Of a stretch of 64,000 nucleotides of DNA, positions 26,830 to 35,816 are shown piece by piece. The notes below the pieces were generated by a model. That model searched no databases, was not told the DNA's origin, and was given only the letters and a program-made list of their open reading frames with translations. The DNA comes from Rhodobacteraceae bacterium QY30 (GTDB lineage Bacteria > Pseudomonadota > Alphaproteobacteria > Rhodobacterales > Rhodobacteraceae), in the NCBI GenBank assembly GCA_002356635.1, contig CP023454.1, positions 310,001-374,000 of the forward strand. Direction: 5' to 3'. Position numbers and translations under genes: made by a program. Positions within the stretch are counted from its first letter, which is position 1. Each line of letters begins with the position of its first letter.

Positions 26830-26862
26830 AACAGGCCGGGGGAACCCGGCCTGTTTCATTTT
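26830..26862. terminator. convergent intrinsic terminator
   Basis: Perfect 11-bp stem AACAGGCCGGG / CCCGGCCTGTT with a GGAA loop, followed by TCATTTT. It ends the transporter gene on the plus strand and overlaps the stop of the convergent truA. Confidence 0.88.
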
Positions 26863-27629
26863 CCGCCGAAGGGATCGAGGGGATAGCCCACCCCGGTCAG
26901 GTAAAGCCCCTGCGGCGGCGCGACCGGCCCGCAGGCCGCGCGGTTTGTCGCCGCCAGCGCGGCCCCCACATCCTCCGGTGACCAGGAACCGGCGCCGACG
27001 CGTTCCAGCGTGCCGACGATCGAGCGGACCTGATTGTGCAGGAAGCTCCGCGCCCTGAGCCGGAAACGGAACTCGGTGCCATGCGGCACCGGGACCGCCT
27101 CGATCGAAATCTCGTCCAGCGTCTTCACGGGCGAGGTCGACTGGCACATGGCGGAACGGAAGGTGGTGAAGTCGTGCCGCCCGACCAGATGCGCCGCGCC
27201 GTCGCGCATCGCACCAAGGTCCAGGCGGTGCAGCACCTGCCAGACCAGTCCCGCTTCGTGCGTGGCGGGCGCGCGACGGGACAAAAGGCGGAACAGGTAG
27301 CGCCGTTCCACCGCCGAAAAGCGTGCGTGAAAGTCATCGTCCACTTGCGCCGCGGCCAAAATCGCAACGCGGTGCGGCTTCAGGTGCCAGTTCAGCGCCT
27401 CGGACAGGCGGAAGGGATCCCAGTCCTTCGCCAGATCGCAATGCGCAACCTGCCCCGTGGCATGAACGCCCGCATCGGTGCGCCCCGCCGCGGCGATGCC
27501 GGGCGCATCCGCCTCCAGCCGGCGCAGCGCGGTTTCCACCGCTTCCTGCACCGAAAGCTGGCCGGATTGCCGCTGCCAGCCCGCGAAGGCCGCGCCATGG
27601 TATTCGATCTTCAGGGCAAATCTGGGCAT
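26856..27629 (-). CDS. truA: tRNA pseudouridine(38-40) synthase
   Basis: A 257-residue cytoplasmic enzyme modifying uridines 38-40 in the tRNA anticodon stem. The catalytic aspartate is D52 in [14 protein letters not shown]. Other family features are [12 protein letters not shown] near the start, FRSAMCQ, and [14 protein letters not shown] in the C-terminal half. The start at 27629 is chosen because [12 protein letters not shown] is the family N-terminus. It is divergent from the ycjX gene. Confidence 0.95.
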   Translation of the reverse strand: MPRFALKIEYHGAAFAGWQRQSGQLSVQEAVETALRRLEADAPGIAAAGRTDAGVHATGQVAHCDLAKDWDPFRLSEALNWHLKPHRVAILAAAQVDDDFHARFSAVERRYLFRLLSRRAPATHEAGLVWQVLHRLDLGAMRDGAAHLVGRHDFTTFRSAMCQSTSPVKTLDEISIEAVPVPHGTEFRFRLRARSFLHNQVRSIVGTLERVGAGSWSPEDVGAALAATNRAACGPVAPPQGLYLTGVGYPLDPFGGK

Positions 27630-27758
27630 GTCCGCCCCATATCCCGCCAGTGCAACGGTGGCAACGGCCGCGGTCCTTTCCCCCTGTTCCTCTCGGACGC
27701 CTCTGCCTATCTTCCAGATGGCAACAGGGCAGGGATCGGACGCTTGGGTATCGGTGAC

Positions 27759-29159
27759 ATGGCGGGCGGCCTGATTCGCGGCCTTGGCGACTTCGGCACG
27801 GGGATCGGGGACCTGTTTTCCGACCCGGTGATCCGGCTGGGGGTCACGGGGCTCAGCCGGGCGGGCAAGACGGTGTTCATCACCTCGCTGGTGGCCAACC
27901 TGATGGACCGGGGCCGGATGCCGGGGCTGCGGGCCGCCTCGGACGGGACGATCCGCGCCGCCTGGTTGCAACCGCAGCCGGACGACACCGTGCCGCGCTT
28001 CGACTACGAAACCCACCTGGCCGCCCTGACCGGTCCCGATCCGCACTGGCCGGAAAGCACCCGGTCGATCAGCGAATTGCGCCTCTCCTTCCGGCTGCAA
28101 CCGGCGGGGTTGCTGGGGCCGCTGACGGGGGAACGCACGCTGCACCTGGACATCGTCGACTACCCCGGCGAATGGCTGCTGGACCTGGGCCTTCTGGATC
28201 GCAGCTATCCCGACTGGGCCGAGGCGACACTGGCGCGCATCGCGGCGCGCCCGATGGCGCAGTCCTACCTTCAGATGGCCCGCGGCACCGACGCCGCCGC
28301 CCCCCTGGACGAGGTGCAGGCCAAGGCGCTGGCGGCAGGCTTTGCCGATTACCTGCAGGCGGCCCGGGCGGCGGGGTTTTCCGACTGCACGCCCGGCCGG
28401 TTCCTTCTGCCCGGCGATCTGGCGGGTTCTCCGGCGCTGACCTTCGCACCGCTGCCGCGGCCCGGAGCCGATCCGCGCGGCAGCCTCTGGCGCGAGATGG
28501 CCCGCCGGTTCGAGGCCTACAAGACCCATATCGTCAAACCGTTCTTCCGCGATCATTTCGCCCGGATCGACCGGCAGGTGGTTCTGGCCGATGTGCTGGG
28601 CGCCATCCATTCCGGCCCCGCGGCGGTCGAGGACATGCGCAGCGCGATGGCCGATATCCTTGCCGCCTTCCGGCCGGGGCGGAACGGCTGGCTGACCTCG
28701 GTCCTGGGCGGCAAACGGGTCGAGAAGATCCTGTTCGCCGCGACGAAGGCCGACCACCTGCACCACAGCCAGCACGGACGGCTGACCGCGATCACCGCCG
28801 CCCTGATGCGTGAAGCGAAGGACCGCGCCGATTTTGCCGGGGCACAGACCTCGGCCCTGTCGGTCGCGGCCGTCCGCGCCACAGTCGAGGAAACCGTGGC
28901 CCACAGCGGCCAGATGCTGGACTGCGTGCGCGGCACCCTGTCGGGCAGCGGCAAGCAGGCGGCCTTTTATCCCGGCGAACTGCCCGACAACCCGGCGCGC
29001 CTTCTGGCTCCGGCGCGTGAAGGTGCGCAGGCGTGGCTGGATGCCGATTACCGGGTGATGACCTTTGCCCCCGCGCGCCTCTCGTTGCGCCCCGGCGAGG
29101 GCCCACCGCATATCCGTCTGGACAAGGCGGCCGAGTTCCTGATCGGAGACCGGCTGTGA
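27759..29159 (+). CDS. YcjX-family P-loop GTPase
   Basis: A 466-residue predicted nucleotide-binding protein of the YcjX (DUF463) family. The P-loop is [10 protein letters not shown] at about 30-39, with [10 protein letters not shown] and [11 protein letters not shown] further on. In E. coli and relatives YcjX is co-transcribed with YcjF, an arrangement kept here apart from one inserted acetyltransferase. It is stress-related in enterobacteria but without an assigned reaction. An alternative TTG start 15 bp upstream cannot be excluded. Its stop overlaps the next start as GTGA. Confidence 0.88.
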   Translation: MAGGLIRGLGDFGTGIGDLFSDPVIRLGVTGLSRAGKTVFITSLVANLMDRGRMPGLRAASDGTIRAAWLQPQPDDTVPRFDYETHLAALTGPDPHWPESTRSISELRLSFRLQPAGLLGPLTGERTLHLDIVDYPGEWLLDLGLLDRSYPDWAEATLARIAARPMAQSYLQMARGTDAAAPLDEVQAKALAAGFADYLQAARAAGFSDCTPGRFLLPGDLAGSPALTFAPLPRPGADPRGSLWREMARRFEAYKTHIVKPFFRDHFARIDRQVVLADVLGAIHSGPAAVEDMRSAMADILAAFRPGRNGWLTSVLGGKRVEKILFAATKADHLHHSQHGRLTAITAALMREAKDRADFAGAQTSALSVAAVRATVEETVAHSGQMLDCVRGTLSGSGKQAAFYPGELPDNPARLLAPAREGAQAWLDADYRVMTFAPARLSLRPGEGPPHIRLDKAAEFLIGDRL

Positions 29160-29599
29160 CCGTCGCCATCACGCCCGCCTCGGCCTCGGACGCCCGCGAA
29201 CTGGCCGCGATCCTGATCGACTGGGCCAGCGAAACGCCCTGGATGCCCGATGTCTATCCTCCGGCGGAAACCGAGGCGCTGTTTGCCCGTCTGATCGCCA
29301 CGCGCACCGTCTGGGTGGCGCGGCACGGCGAACGGCCTCTGGGCTTTGTCGCGGTGGACGGCGGCGGTTATGTGGATGCGCTTTACCTGCGGGACGGTTC
29401 GCGTGGTTCGGGTCTGGGTGCGCGGCTGCTGGATCGCGCCAAGGCCCATGCCCCCGGCGGTCTGGCGCTGCGGACCTTTCGTCAGGCCGAGGCGGCGCGC
29501 CGCTTCTACCTGCGGGCGGGGTTTGCGGAAATCGAAGGCTCGGAAGGGTCCGAAAACGATGCGGGCCTGCCCGACATTCGTCTGGAATGGAGGCGCTGA
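29156..29599 (+). CDS. GNAT-family N-acetyltransferase
   Basis: A 147-residue acetyltransferase. The acetyl-CoA pocket appears as [17 protein letters not shown] (motif A). Motif B is [23 protein letters not shown], as in other small GNATs. The start is a GTG at 29156 overlapping the ycjX stop (GTGA), with GGAGA upstream. Its own stop overlaps the next start as TGATG. The acceptor is unknown, and its insertion between the ycjX and ycjF pair is notable. Confidence 0.85.
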   Translation: MTVAITPASASDARELAAILIDWASETPWMPDVYPPAETEALFARLIATRTVWVARHGERPLGFVAVDGGGYVDALYLRDGSRGSGLGARLLDRAKAHAPGGLALRTFRQAEAARRFYLRAGFAEIEGSEGSENDAGLPDIRLEWRR

Positions 29600-30645
29600 T
29601 GGAGTTTCCGAAAGACAAGCCCGCCACACCGCCGCTGAAAGGTCCCGTGCTGGTCGAGATCGAAAGCGAGGACCGCCCCGATCCGGCGCTGGCCCCCGCA
29701 GTGCCCGACGGCCTGCCCGAAGGCCGCGCCATGCGGACGGTCGCGGCGCTGGGTGCCCGCCGCGCCTCGTGGCTCTGGCGGTTCTTCTGGTGGGCCGCGA
29801 CGACGCTGGTGGGGTTCCTCGCCTCGGTCGCGGCCTGGCGCTTCGTCACCGGGTTGTTGGCCACCAATCCGATCCTGGGCTGGGTGGCCTTCGTGCTGTT
29901 CGCGATCTTCCTTCTGGCGCTGACGCTGGTGACGTTGCGGGAACTGGCCGCCTACGCCCGGCTGGCGCGGCTGGATGGCGTCCACAAGGCGGCGACGGCG
30001 GCCCTGGCGTCGAACGACGCAGGCGCGGCGCGCAAGGTGGCCGACCGGCTGGTGGCGCTATACGCCGACCGGCCCGAAACGGAATGGGGCCGCACCCGCC
30101 TTCGGGAAGGCGCGACAGCATCCTTTGACGCCGACACGATCCTGCACATGGCAGAATCCGAGTTGCTGGCCCCCCTGGACCAGGCGGCCCGGCGCGAGAT
30201 CGAGGCGGCCGCCCGGCAGGTGGCCACCGTCACCGCGCTGGTCCCGCTGGCGCTGGCCGATGTCGCCGCGGCGCTGACGGCCAACATGCGGATGATCCGG
30301 CGGATTGCCGAAATCTACGGCGGCCGCGCCGGTGCCTTCGGTGGCTGGCGGCTGACGCGCACGGTGCTGACGCATCTGGTCGCCACGGGGGCGGTGGCCG
30401 TGGGCGACGACATGATCGAGACAGTGGCAGGCGGCGGACTTTTGTCGAAGCTGTCGCGGCGTTTCGGGGAAGGGGTCGTCAACGGTGCGCTGACTGCCCG
30501 AGTGGGCGTGGCCGCGATGGAGGTCTGCCGGCCGCTGCCCTTTGCCCGGTTGCCGAAGCCGCGCGTCACCAATCTGGTCAGCCGCGCCTTGGCGGGCCTT
30601 TTCGGGCGTTCTGAAGTCGCGGCGGACAACGGCCGGAATATCTGA
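29599..30645 (+). CDS. YcjF / DUF697-family membrane protein
   Basis: A 348-residue protein. A proline-rich N-terminal cytoplasmic tail is followed by two membrane helices at about 65-115 and the DUF697/TIGR01620-like soluble region at 215-325, including RMIRRIAEIYGGRAG and GALTARVGVAAMEVCRPLPF. This pairing with YcjX is conserved across proteobacteria. ATG 29599 is preferred over the in-frame ATG at 29587 because GGAGG sits 5 bp before it and it gives the TGATG overlap with the acetyltransferase. Confidence 0.85.
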   Translation: MEFPKDKPATPPLKGPVLVEIESEDRPDPALAPAVPDGLPEGRAMRTVAALGARRASWLWRFFWWAATTLVGFLASVAAWRFVTGLLATNPILGWVAFVLFAIFLLALTLVTLRELAAYARLARLDGVHKAATAALASNDAGAARKVADRLVALYADRPETEWGRTRLREGATASFDADTILHMAESELLAPLDQAARREIEAAARQVATVTALVPLALADVAAALTANMRMIRRIAEIYGGRAGAFGGWRLTRTVLTHLVATGAVAVGDDMIETVAGGGLLSKLSRRFGEGVVNGALTARVGVAAMEVCRPLPFARLPKPRVTNLVSRALAGLFGRSEVAADNGRNI

Positions 30646-30714
30646 CTTTGCGCCCGGCCGGGGCGGCAGTAGTGTCACGCGAAAGTGACCTTTTCAGCCG
30701 CATCGGGGATCCGC

Positions 30715-33399
30715 ATGACATTTCTTCTGCTGATCGCATTTCTGCTGGTGCTGGCCTGGATCGTTGCGGTGCCGATCCTGGCCTGGAAGCTGCACAAGAT
30801 GTCGGGGCGCATTGCGCTGCTGGAGGCGTGGATAGCGCCCGTTCCAACCCGGGGGGCCGCGGACAGCCCCGCCGTTGCAGCGACAGAACCCGCGCCCGCC
30901 GAACCCCCGGCGCCACCCGCGCCGCCGCGCGCCGCACCGTCCGAACCCGTGGATCGACCGGGACCAGCCGCGCCGGGTCCGTGGGAAGTGTCCGCCACCC
31001 ATCCGGCGCTGCCGCCGCTGCCGATCAGGCCGGTGGTGGCACCTTCATCCCGCGACAGCCGTTCCGTCCGGTTGGCCCGCTGGCTGGTCACGAACTGGGT
31101 CTACGCGGTGGCGGCGGTGTCACTGGTCCTGGCGGGCGTCTTCCTGGTGCAATACGGGATCGAGCGCGGGCTGCTGCCACCCGTGGCCCGCGTGGTCGCG
31201 ACGCTGCTGCTGGGCCTGCTGTTGATCGCCGGTGGGGAGGCGATCCGACGTCGCTGGGGCGACAGTCCCGACCGCAGCACCGCGTACCTGCCCTCGACCT
31301 TTTCGGGGGCGGGGATCGTTGCCCTGTTCATCGGTGTCTTTGCCGCGCGTCAGATGTACGGTCTGATCGGGGTCGAAGCGGCCTTTGCGGGCTTCATCGC
31401 GGTAGCGGCGGGTGCCCTGCTGCTGGGTTGGTTCCACGGTCCCTTTCTGGCCGCCATCGGTCTGATTGGCGCGGGAGCCACGCCCTTTGTGGCGGGCGGC
31501 GGGGCCGAGGCGCCGATCTGGCTGCCATTCTATTATGCGCTGCTGGCGGGGACGGGCCTTGGCATCGACACGATGCGGAGATGGGCCTGGGTTTCGATGC
31601 TGGCGCTGGTGATAGGCTTCGGCGGGCTGGCGCTGCTGGAGCTTTCGGGCGTCGACCAAGGCGCGCTGGCCCTGGCGGCAGCCCTGATCCCGCTTCTGGC
31701 CATGGCGATTCCCGCGCGGTCGATCTGGCCCGACCAGTCGGGGCCCACGCTGACTGCCGCGCTTGTCCACCAGCGGCGCCCCGGTTTTCCCACGATGCTT
31801 GCAGGCGCGGCGCTTCTGGTGGCGGCGACGATGCTGCTGCGCCTGCCGGAGGCCGGGATGGTGGCCTTTGTCTGCCTGGCCGGGCTGGTCGTGCTGCTTT
31901 CGCTATGGGCCATCGGCGCCCCCGCGATGGCGGATCTGGCGGTCGTTTCGGCAGCCGGCTTCGTGCTGCGGCTGGCGGCCGAGGCTTGGGGCTGGCCGCT
32001 TTGGCAGCGGGTGCAGGACCAGACCATCGCCCTCCGAGCGCCCGAAACTTCCGCCCCGCCGACGCTGAGCCTGCTTGTAGGGCTGGCGCTGGCCGGATCG
32101 CTGGCGGCTGCGCTCCGCAGCCTGTGCGGGACGGACCATCCCCGAAGCTGGGCGGCGTTGGCGGCGCTGCTGGCCCCCGTGACGATGCTGGTGCTGGAGT
32201 TGTTCTGGCAGCCGGCGCTGATCCTGGGGCCGGGGCTTTGGGCGGGCCATGTCATCGCCTTGGCGGCGGTCGTGGTGGTGTTGGCCGAGCGCTTTGCCCG
32301 CGCCGACGGCGCACCCGGGCCGCGCACGGCCTACATGGCGCTGGCCGCCTTGTCGCTGGTGGCGCTGGCGCTGTTCATCCTGCTGACGAAAGCCGCGCTG
32401 ACGCTTGCGCTGGCAGTGCTGCTGGTGACGGCCGCCGCGCTGGACCGGCGGCTGCGGTTGCCGGAAATGGGCTGGTTCATCCACGCCGCGATTGCGGTCA
32501 TCGGCTGGCGGCTGGTGGTGGACCCCGGCCTGGGCTGGGCGCTTGATGCGCCGTTGTGGGAGGTCTGGCTGAGTTACGGCAGCATCGTCCTGGGCGCCGC
32601 TGCTGGGCGCGTGCTGCTGGAGGGCCTGCGGCGCCCGGCGACGCAGCTTGCGCTGGAATCGACCGCTGTCGTGGCGGGGGCAATCCTGGCGGACGTCCTT
32701 CTTCTGCGCTGGCTGGATACGCAGGATCAGGTGCCGGAACATGCGCGCGCAACGTTGCTGGCGCTACCTTGGATCGTGACGATGTTCGCCCAGCTTTACC
32801 GGCGCGAGGCACATTCGGGCTGGGTGCGAAAGCTGCGGCTGGCCCTTGCGCTGGTCGCAGGGGCGATGGGCATCATGGGAGTGCTGATTGCGGCGGTGGT
32901 GCTGAATCCGGCGCTGGACAGATGGCTGGGCGGACAGGTCCGGGGGCCGGTCCTGCTCAGCACGCTGACGCTGGCCTATGCACTGCCGGGCGCGATCCTG
33001 ATCGTGGGGGGGCGGCGGATCGACATGCCGCGGGTTCTGTCCCGCATCCTGCAAGGGATCGGGGGCGCGCTTCTGGCGTTGTGGGTCGCGGTCGAGATCC
33101 GGCATTTCTGGCATGGCCCGAATCTGACCGGCCCCATGTTGCAGGGCGAGCTTTACAGCTACACCGTCGCCCTGCTGCTGACGGGGGCGGTGCTGCTGTA
33201 CCTGGCCATTGCGCGGCGTTCGCAGACCCTCCGGCGCGTGGCGGTGGCGGTGATCGGGCTGACCATCGCCAAGGTGTTCCTGATCGACGCTTCGGGCCTG
33301 ACGGGGCTGACGCGCGTGGCGTCGTTCCTGGGGCTTGGTCTGGCGCTGGCCGGGCTTGCCTGGCTCAATCGCTGGACGAAAGGGATCGATTCGCGTTGA
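30715..33399 (+). CDS. DUF2339 polytopic membrane protein
   Basis: An 894-residue integral membrane protein. One N-terminal helix precedes a Pro/Ala-rich linker (about 40-110); some 24-26 more hydrophobic segments fill the rest. The start of the membrane part, SVRLARWLVTNWVYAVAAVSLVLAGVF, is typical of the DUF2339 family, whose function is unknown. The start at 30715 is an ATG with GGGGAT upstream; a GTG at 30685 is less likely. It lies 69 bp after the ycjF-like gene and may share its transcript. A strong hairpin follows. Confidence 0.85.
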   Translation: MTFLLLIAFLLVLAWIVAVPILAWKLHKMSGRIALLEAWIAPVPTRGAADSPAVAATEPAPAEPPAPPAPPRAAPSEPVDRPGPAAPGPWEVSATHPALPPLPIRPVVAPSSRDSRSVRLARWLVTNWVYAVAAVSLVLAGVFLVQYGIERGLLPPVARVVATLLLGLLLIAGGEAIRRRWGDSPDRSTAYLPSTFSGAGIVALFIGVFAARQMYGLIGVEAAFAGFIAVAAGALLLGWFHGPFLAAIGLIGAGATPFVAGGGAEAPIWLPFYYALLAGTGLGIDTMRRWAWVSMLALVIGFGGLALLELSGVDQGALALAAALIPLLAMAIPARSIWPDQSGPTLTAALVHQRRPGFPTMLAGAALLVAATMLLRLPEAGMVAFVCLAGLVVLLSLWAIGAPAMADLAVVSAAGFVLRLAAEAWGWPLWQRVQDQTIALRAPETSAPPTLSLLVGLALAGSLAAALRSLCGTDHPRSWAALAALLAPVTMLVLELFWQPALILGPGLWAGHVIALAAVVVVLAERFARADGAPGPRTAYMALAALSLVALALFILLTKAALTLALAVLLVTAAALDRRLRLPEMGWFIHAAIAVIGWRLVVDPGLGWALDAPLWEVWLSYGSIVLGAAAGRVLLEGLRRPATQLALESTAVVAGAILADVLLLRWLDTQDQVPEHARATLLALPWIVTMFAQLYRREAHSGWVRKLRLALALVAGAMGIMGVLIAAVVLNPALDRWLGGQVRGPVLLSTLTLAYALPGAILIVGGRRIDMPRVLSRILQGIGGALLALWVAVEIRHFWHGPNLTGPMLQGELYSYTVALLLTGAVLLYLAIARRSQTLRRVAVAVIGLTIAKVFLIDASGLTGLTRVASFLGLGLALAGLAWLNRWTKGIDSR

Positions 33400-33419
33400 C
33401 AGGGGCCGGGAGCTGAAAA

Positions 33420-33442
33420 GCCCGCCCTGGTGTGGGGCGGGC
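33420..33442. terminator. convergent hairpin terminator
   Basis: Stem GCCCGCCC / GGGCGGGC with a 7-base loop between the convergent DUF2339 gene and lpd. The left flank GAAAA would supply a short T-run for minus-strand transcripts. Confidence 0.65.
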
Positions 33443-33468
33443 CGCAATCCAGGATCTTTGGCGATGGA

Positions 33469-34857
33469 TCAGGCGTGGATGGCGCCGTCGCCGCAGGCCA
33501 GCGCGGCTTCGCGCACCGCTTCCGACCAGGTCGGGTGCGCGTGGCAGGTCAGAGCCACGTCCTGCGCGCTGGCGCCGAATTCCATTGCGACGCAGATTTC
33601 ATGGATCAGATCGCCCGCGGCCGGCCCGATGATGTGGCAGCCCAGAACCCGGTCGGTTTCCTTGCAGGCCAGCATCTTGACGAAGCCTTCCGCCTGGAAC
33701 ACCGCCTTGGCGCGGGCATTGCCCATGAAGGGGAACTTGCCGACCTTGTAGGGGCGGCCTTCTTCCTTCAGCTGCTCTTCGGTCTTGCCGACCGTTGCCA
33801 CTTCGGGCGTGGTGTAGATGACGCCGGGGATCACGCCGTAGTTCACGTGGCCATGCCTGCCCGCGATGACTTCGGCCACAGCCATGCCTTCATCTTCCGC
33901 CTTGTGGGCCAGCATCGGGCCGGGGATCGCGTCGCCGATCGCATAGATACCGGGGATGTTCGTCGCCCAGTGGTCGTTTGTGCGGATCTGGCCGCGGGGC
34001 AGCATCTCGACCCCCAGCGCTTCGAGCCCGAGGCCCGCCGTGTAAGGTTTGCGCCCGGTGGCGACCAGCACGACATCGGCCGAAAGCGTTGCGTCGCTGT
34101 CGTCCTTGCGCAGCTTGTAGCGGACGGTCGCGCCGGCTTCGGCGGTGTCGACGCCCTGGACGGCGGCACCCAGAACGAACTTCAGGCCCTGTTTGGCAAG
34201 GATGCGCTGCAGGGTCTTGGCGACTTCGGCATCCATCCCCGGCGTGATCGCGTCAAGGTATTCGACCACCGTCACCTGGGTGCCAAGGCGTGCATAGACG
34301 GAACCGAGTTCCAGCCCGATCACGCCCGCGCCGATGACAACCATGGATTTCGGGATCGACGGCAGCGTCAGTGCGCCGGTCGACGTGACGACGGTCTTTT
34401 CGTCGGCGGTGACGCCCGGAAGGCTGGAGGGTTCGGAGCCGGTGGCGATGACGATGTTCTTCGCCTCGTGCACCTCGTCCCCGACCTTGACCTGGCCGGG
34501 AGCGGGGATGGTGGCCCAGCCTTTCAGCCAGGTGACCTTGTTCTTCTTGAACAGGAATTCGATGCCTTTGGTGTTGCCGGTGACGACATCCTGCTTGTAG
34601 CCCTGCATCTTCGCCCAATCGACCGTCGGATGCGCCCCCATCAGGCCCATCTTTTCAAAGTTCTCGTGGGTTTCGTGCAGCATGTGGCTGGCGTGGAGCA
34701 TGGCCTTGGACGGAATGCAGCCAACGTTCAGGCAGGTGCCACCGAGGGTCTCGCGGCCCTCGACGCAGGCGACCTTCAGGCCCAGCTGCGCGGCGCGGAT
34801 CGCGCAGACATAGCCGCCGGGACCGGCGCCGATGACGATGAGATCAAAGCTGGACAT
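33469..34857 (-). CDS. lpdA: dihydrolipoyl dehydrogenase (E3)
   Basis: A 462-residue flavoprotein that reoxidises dihydrolipoamide, passing electrons to NAD+. The FAD motif is [12 protein letters not shown]; the redox pair is C42/C47 in [28 protein letters not shown] is the NAD motif, and the C-terminal catalytic pair lies in [10 protein letters not shown]. It lies downstream of sucAB on the same strand, so it most likely serves the 2-oxoglutarate dehydrogenase complex. Two extra genes and a hairpin separate it from sucB. CAGGAGA precedes the ATG. Confidence 0.95.
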   Translation of the reverse strand: MSSFDLIVIGAGPGGYVCAIRAAQLGLKVACVEGRETLGGTCLNVGCIPSKAMLHASHMLHETHENFEKMGLMGAHPTVDWAKMQGYKQDVVTGNTKGIEFLFKKNKVTWLKGWATIPAPGQVKVGDEVHEAKNIVIATGSEPSSLPGVTADEKTVVTSTGALTLPSIPKSMVVIGAGVIGLELGSVYARLGTQVTVVEYLDAITPGMDAEVAKTLQRILAKQGLKFVLGAAVQGVDTAEAGATVRYKLRKDDSDATLSADVVLVATGRKPYTAGLGLEALGVEMLPRGQIRTNDHWATNIPGIYAIGDAIPGPMLAHKAEDEGMAVAEVIAGRHGHVNYGVIPGVIYTTPEVATVGKTEEQLKEEGRPYKVGKFPFMGNARAKAVFQAEGFVKMLACKETDRVLGCHIIGPAAGDLIHEICVAMEFGASAQDVALTCHAHPTWSEAVREAALACGDGAIHA

Positions 34858-34875
34858 CGTTGTCTCCTGTAGGTG

Positions 34876-34933
34876 TCCGGGCCGGGGGCTGCCTGCCCCC
34901 GGACCCCCGGGGATATTTGAACCAAGATGAAAG
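34876..34933 (-). repeat. REP-like intergenic element
   Basis: A palindromic block (CCGGGGGC / GCCCCCGG with TCCGGG arms) is followed by CCCCCGGGG and ATATTTGAACCAAGATGAAA. I recall closely similar blocks (GC hairpin, then TATTTG-x-x-CCAAGATGAA) dispersed between genes in many Rhodobacteraceae genomes; that is memory, not a search. It fills the whole gap between the MAPEG stop and the lpd ribosome binding site. Only this copy was noticed in the window. Confidence 0.55.
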
Positions 34934-34935
34934 GG

Positions 34936-35331
34936 TCAGATCAGGTTTGCGGCGATCATGACGGTTGTGGCGAGAAATCCAACCGCCCATATGACCGAGC
35001 GCCAGGGCACGAGGCCAAAGGCGTAGGCGGGGATGTAGAGGATGCGCGCTGCGAGGTAGGTCCAGCCGCAGGCGGCGGTGAGCGCACTGGACTGACCGGA
35101 AAGCGTGGTGACGGTGACGGCGAGGGTGAAGAGGATCAGCGCCTCGAAATGGTTGGCCAGCGCGCGTTGCAGGCGGGCGGTGCGGAGGGAGAGTGGGCGC
35201 GGGGAAGGCAGGTCGCGCGGGGAAGCCGTGTAGCGGGTGCCAAGTTCGAGGTTCGCCGGGATGGCGAAGAGGCCGTATTGGACGATCTGGAGAAGGCCGG
35301 CGAGGGAGAGTGCGGTGAGTTCGGGGGTCAT
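34936..35331 (-). CDS. MAPEG-family membrane protein
   Basis: A 131-residue protein with four membrane helices. The family pattern RTARLQRALANHFEALILFTLAV is near the middle, and AARILYIPAYAFGLVPWRSVIWAVG follows. MAPEG proteins include glutathione transferases and eicosanoid enzymes in eukaryotes; bacterial short forms are mostly uncharacterised. Its ATG overlaps the stop of the preceding small gene (ATGA), so the two are co-translated. The REP-like block and lpd come next. Confidence 0.85.
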   Translation of the reverse strand: MTPELTALSLAGLLQIVQYGLFAIPANLELGTRYTASPRDLPSPRPLSLRTARLQRALANHFEALILFTLAVTVTTLSGQSSALTAACGWTYLAARILYIPAYAFGLVPWRSVIWAVGFLATTVMIAANLI

Positions 35332-35744
35332 TCGCTGACATCCTTGGATACCAAAGATGTATGCTCGCTGTTCAGCCCGAAACGCTCCATACGATCGTCG
35401 GCCCAAAACACCTTGTCATCGGAAGGATCTGGAAACTCCAGCCCCCTTAATATCTCTGCACTCGTTGGCCCGTTCTCGAGGGAGTGACGAAGGATATCCG
35501 GTCGACGGCTACGAATTTTGGAAATAGCTGCCAACGACTCCTCGCCTTGCCCTCTACCCAAAATTACCAAACTGTCCTGAATTGCAGCGAGGTCGTTCTC
35601 GATCTTGAAGAAGGTAACGGAAAGACGATCAGGTCTGGATTTGACCTGCTTTACGCGATTATCAATGCGTTGGACTACTAATGCCACCGCTACCAGCAAC
35701 ACGAAACTCACCAGAACCCAGTTCGCGCTCTCGCCGTAAATCAT
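35328..35744 (-). CDS. membrane-anchored protein of unknown function (138 aa), AT-richer than neighbours
   Basis: One N-terminal membrane helix (about residues 9-25, VLVSFVLLVAVALVVQ) is followed by a charged, helix-prone cytoplasmic region of about 110 residues with no cysteine or known motif. Base composition differs from its surroundings: 35581-35700 has 58 G/C of 120, whereas adjacent suc genes are far richer. Codon use is correspondingly unusual. It sits between the sucB hairpin and the MAPEG gene. No family recognised; recent acquisition is plausible. Confidence 0.6.
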   Translation of the reverse strand: MIYGESANWVLVSFVLLVAVALVVQRIDNRVKQVKSRPDRLSVTFFKIENDLAAIQDSLVILGRGQGEESLAAISKIRSRRPDILRHSLENGPTSAEILRGLEFPDPSDDKVFWADDRMERFGLNSEHTSLVSKDVSE

Positions 35745-35765
35745 CTTATCCTCTGCAATGATTTC

Positions 35766-35811
35766 TGAAGCATTCCCCTCCTACGGGATTGTGGAGGAGG
35801 GGAACGCTTCA
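35766..35811 (-). terminator. long hairpin after sucB
   Basis: Arms TGAAGC-A-TTCCCCTCCT and AGGAGGGGAA-C-GCTTCA pair over 17 bases with one mismatch and a 12-base loop, immediately beyond the sucB stop. No T-run follows on the minus strand, so it may be a Rho-independent terminator of poor strength, an attenuator, or a 3'-end stabiliser. Confidence 0.6.
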
Positions 35812-35816
35812 GGCTT

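Noticed and set aside
30648-32546. 632-codon frame overlapping the DUF2339 gene in another frame
   Set aside because: Arg/Gly/Ala-rich shadow; the DUF2339 frame has membrane periodicity and a family motif.
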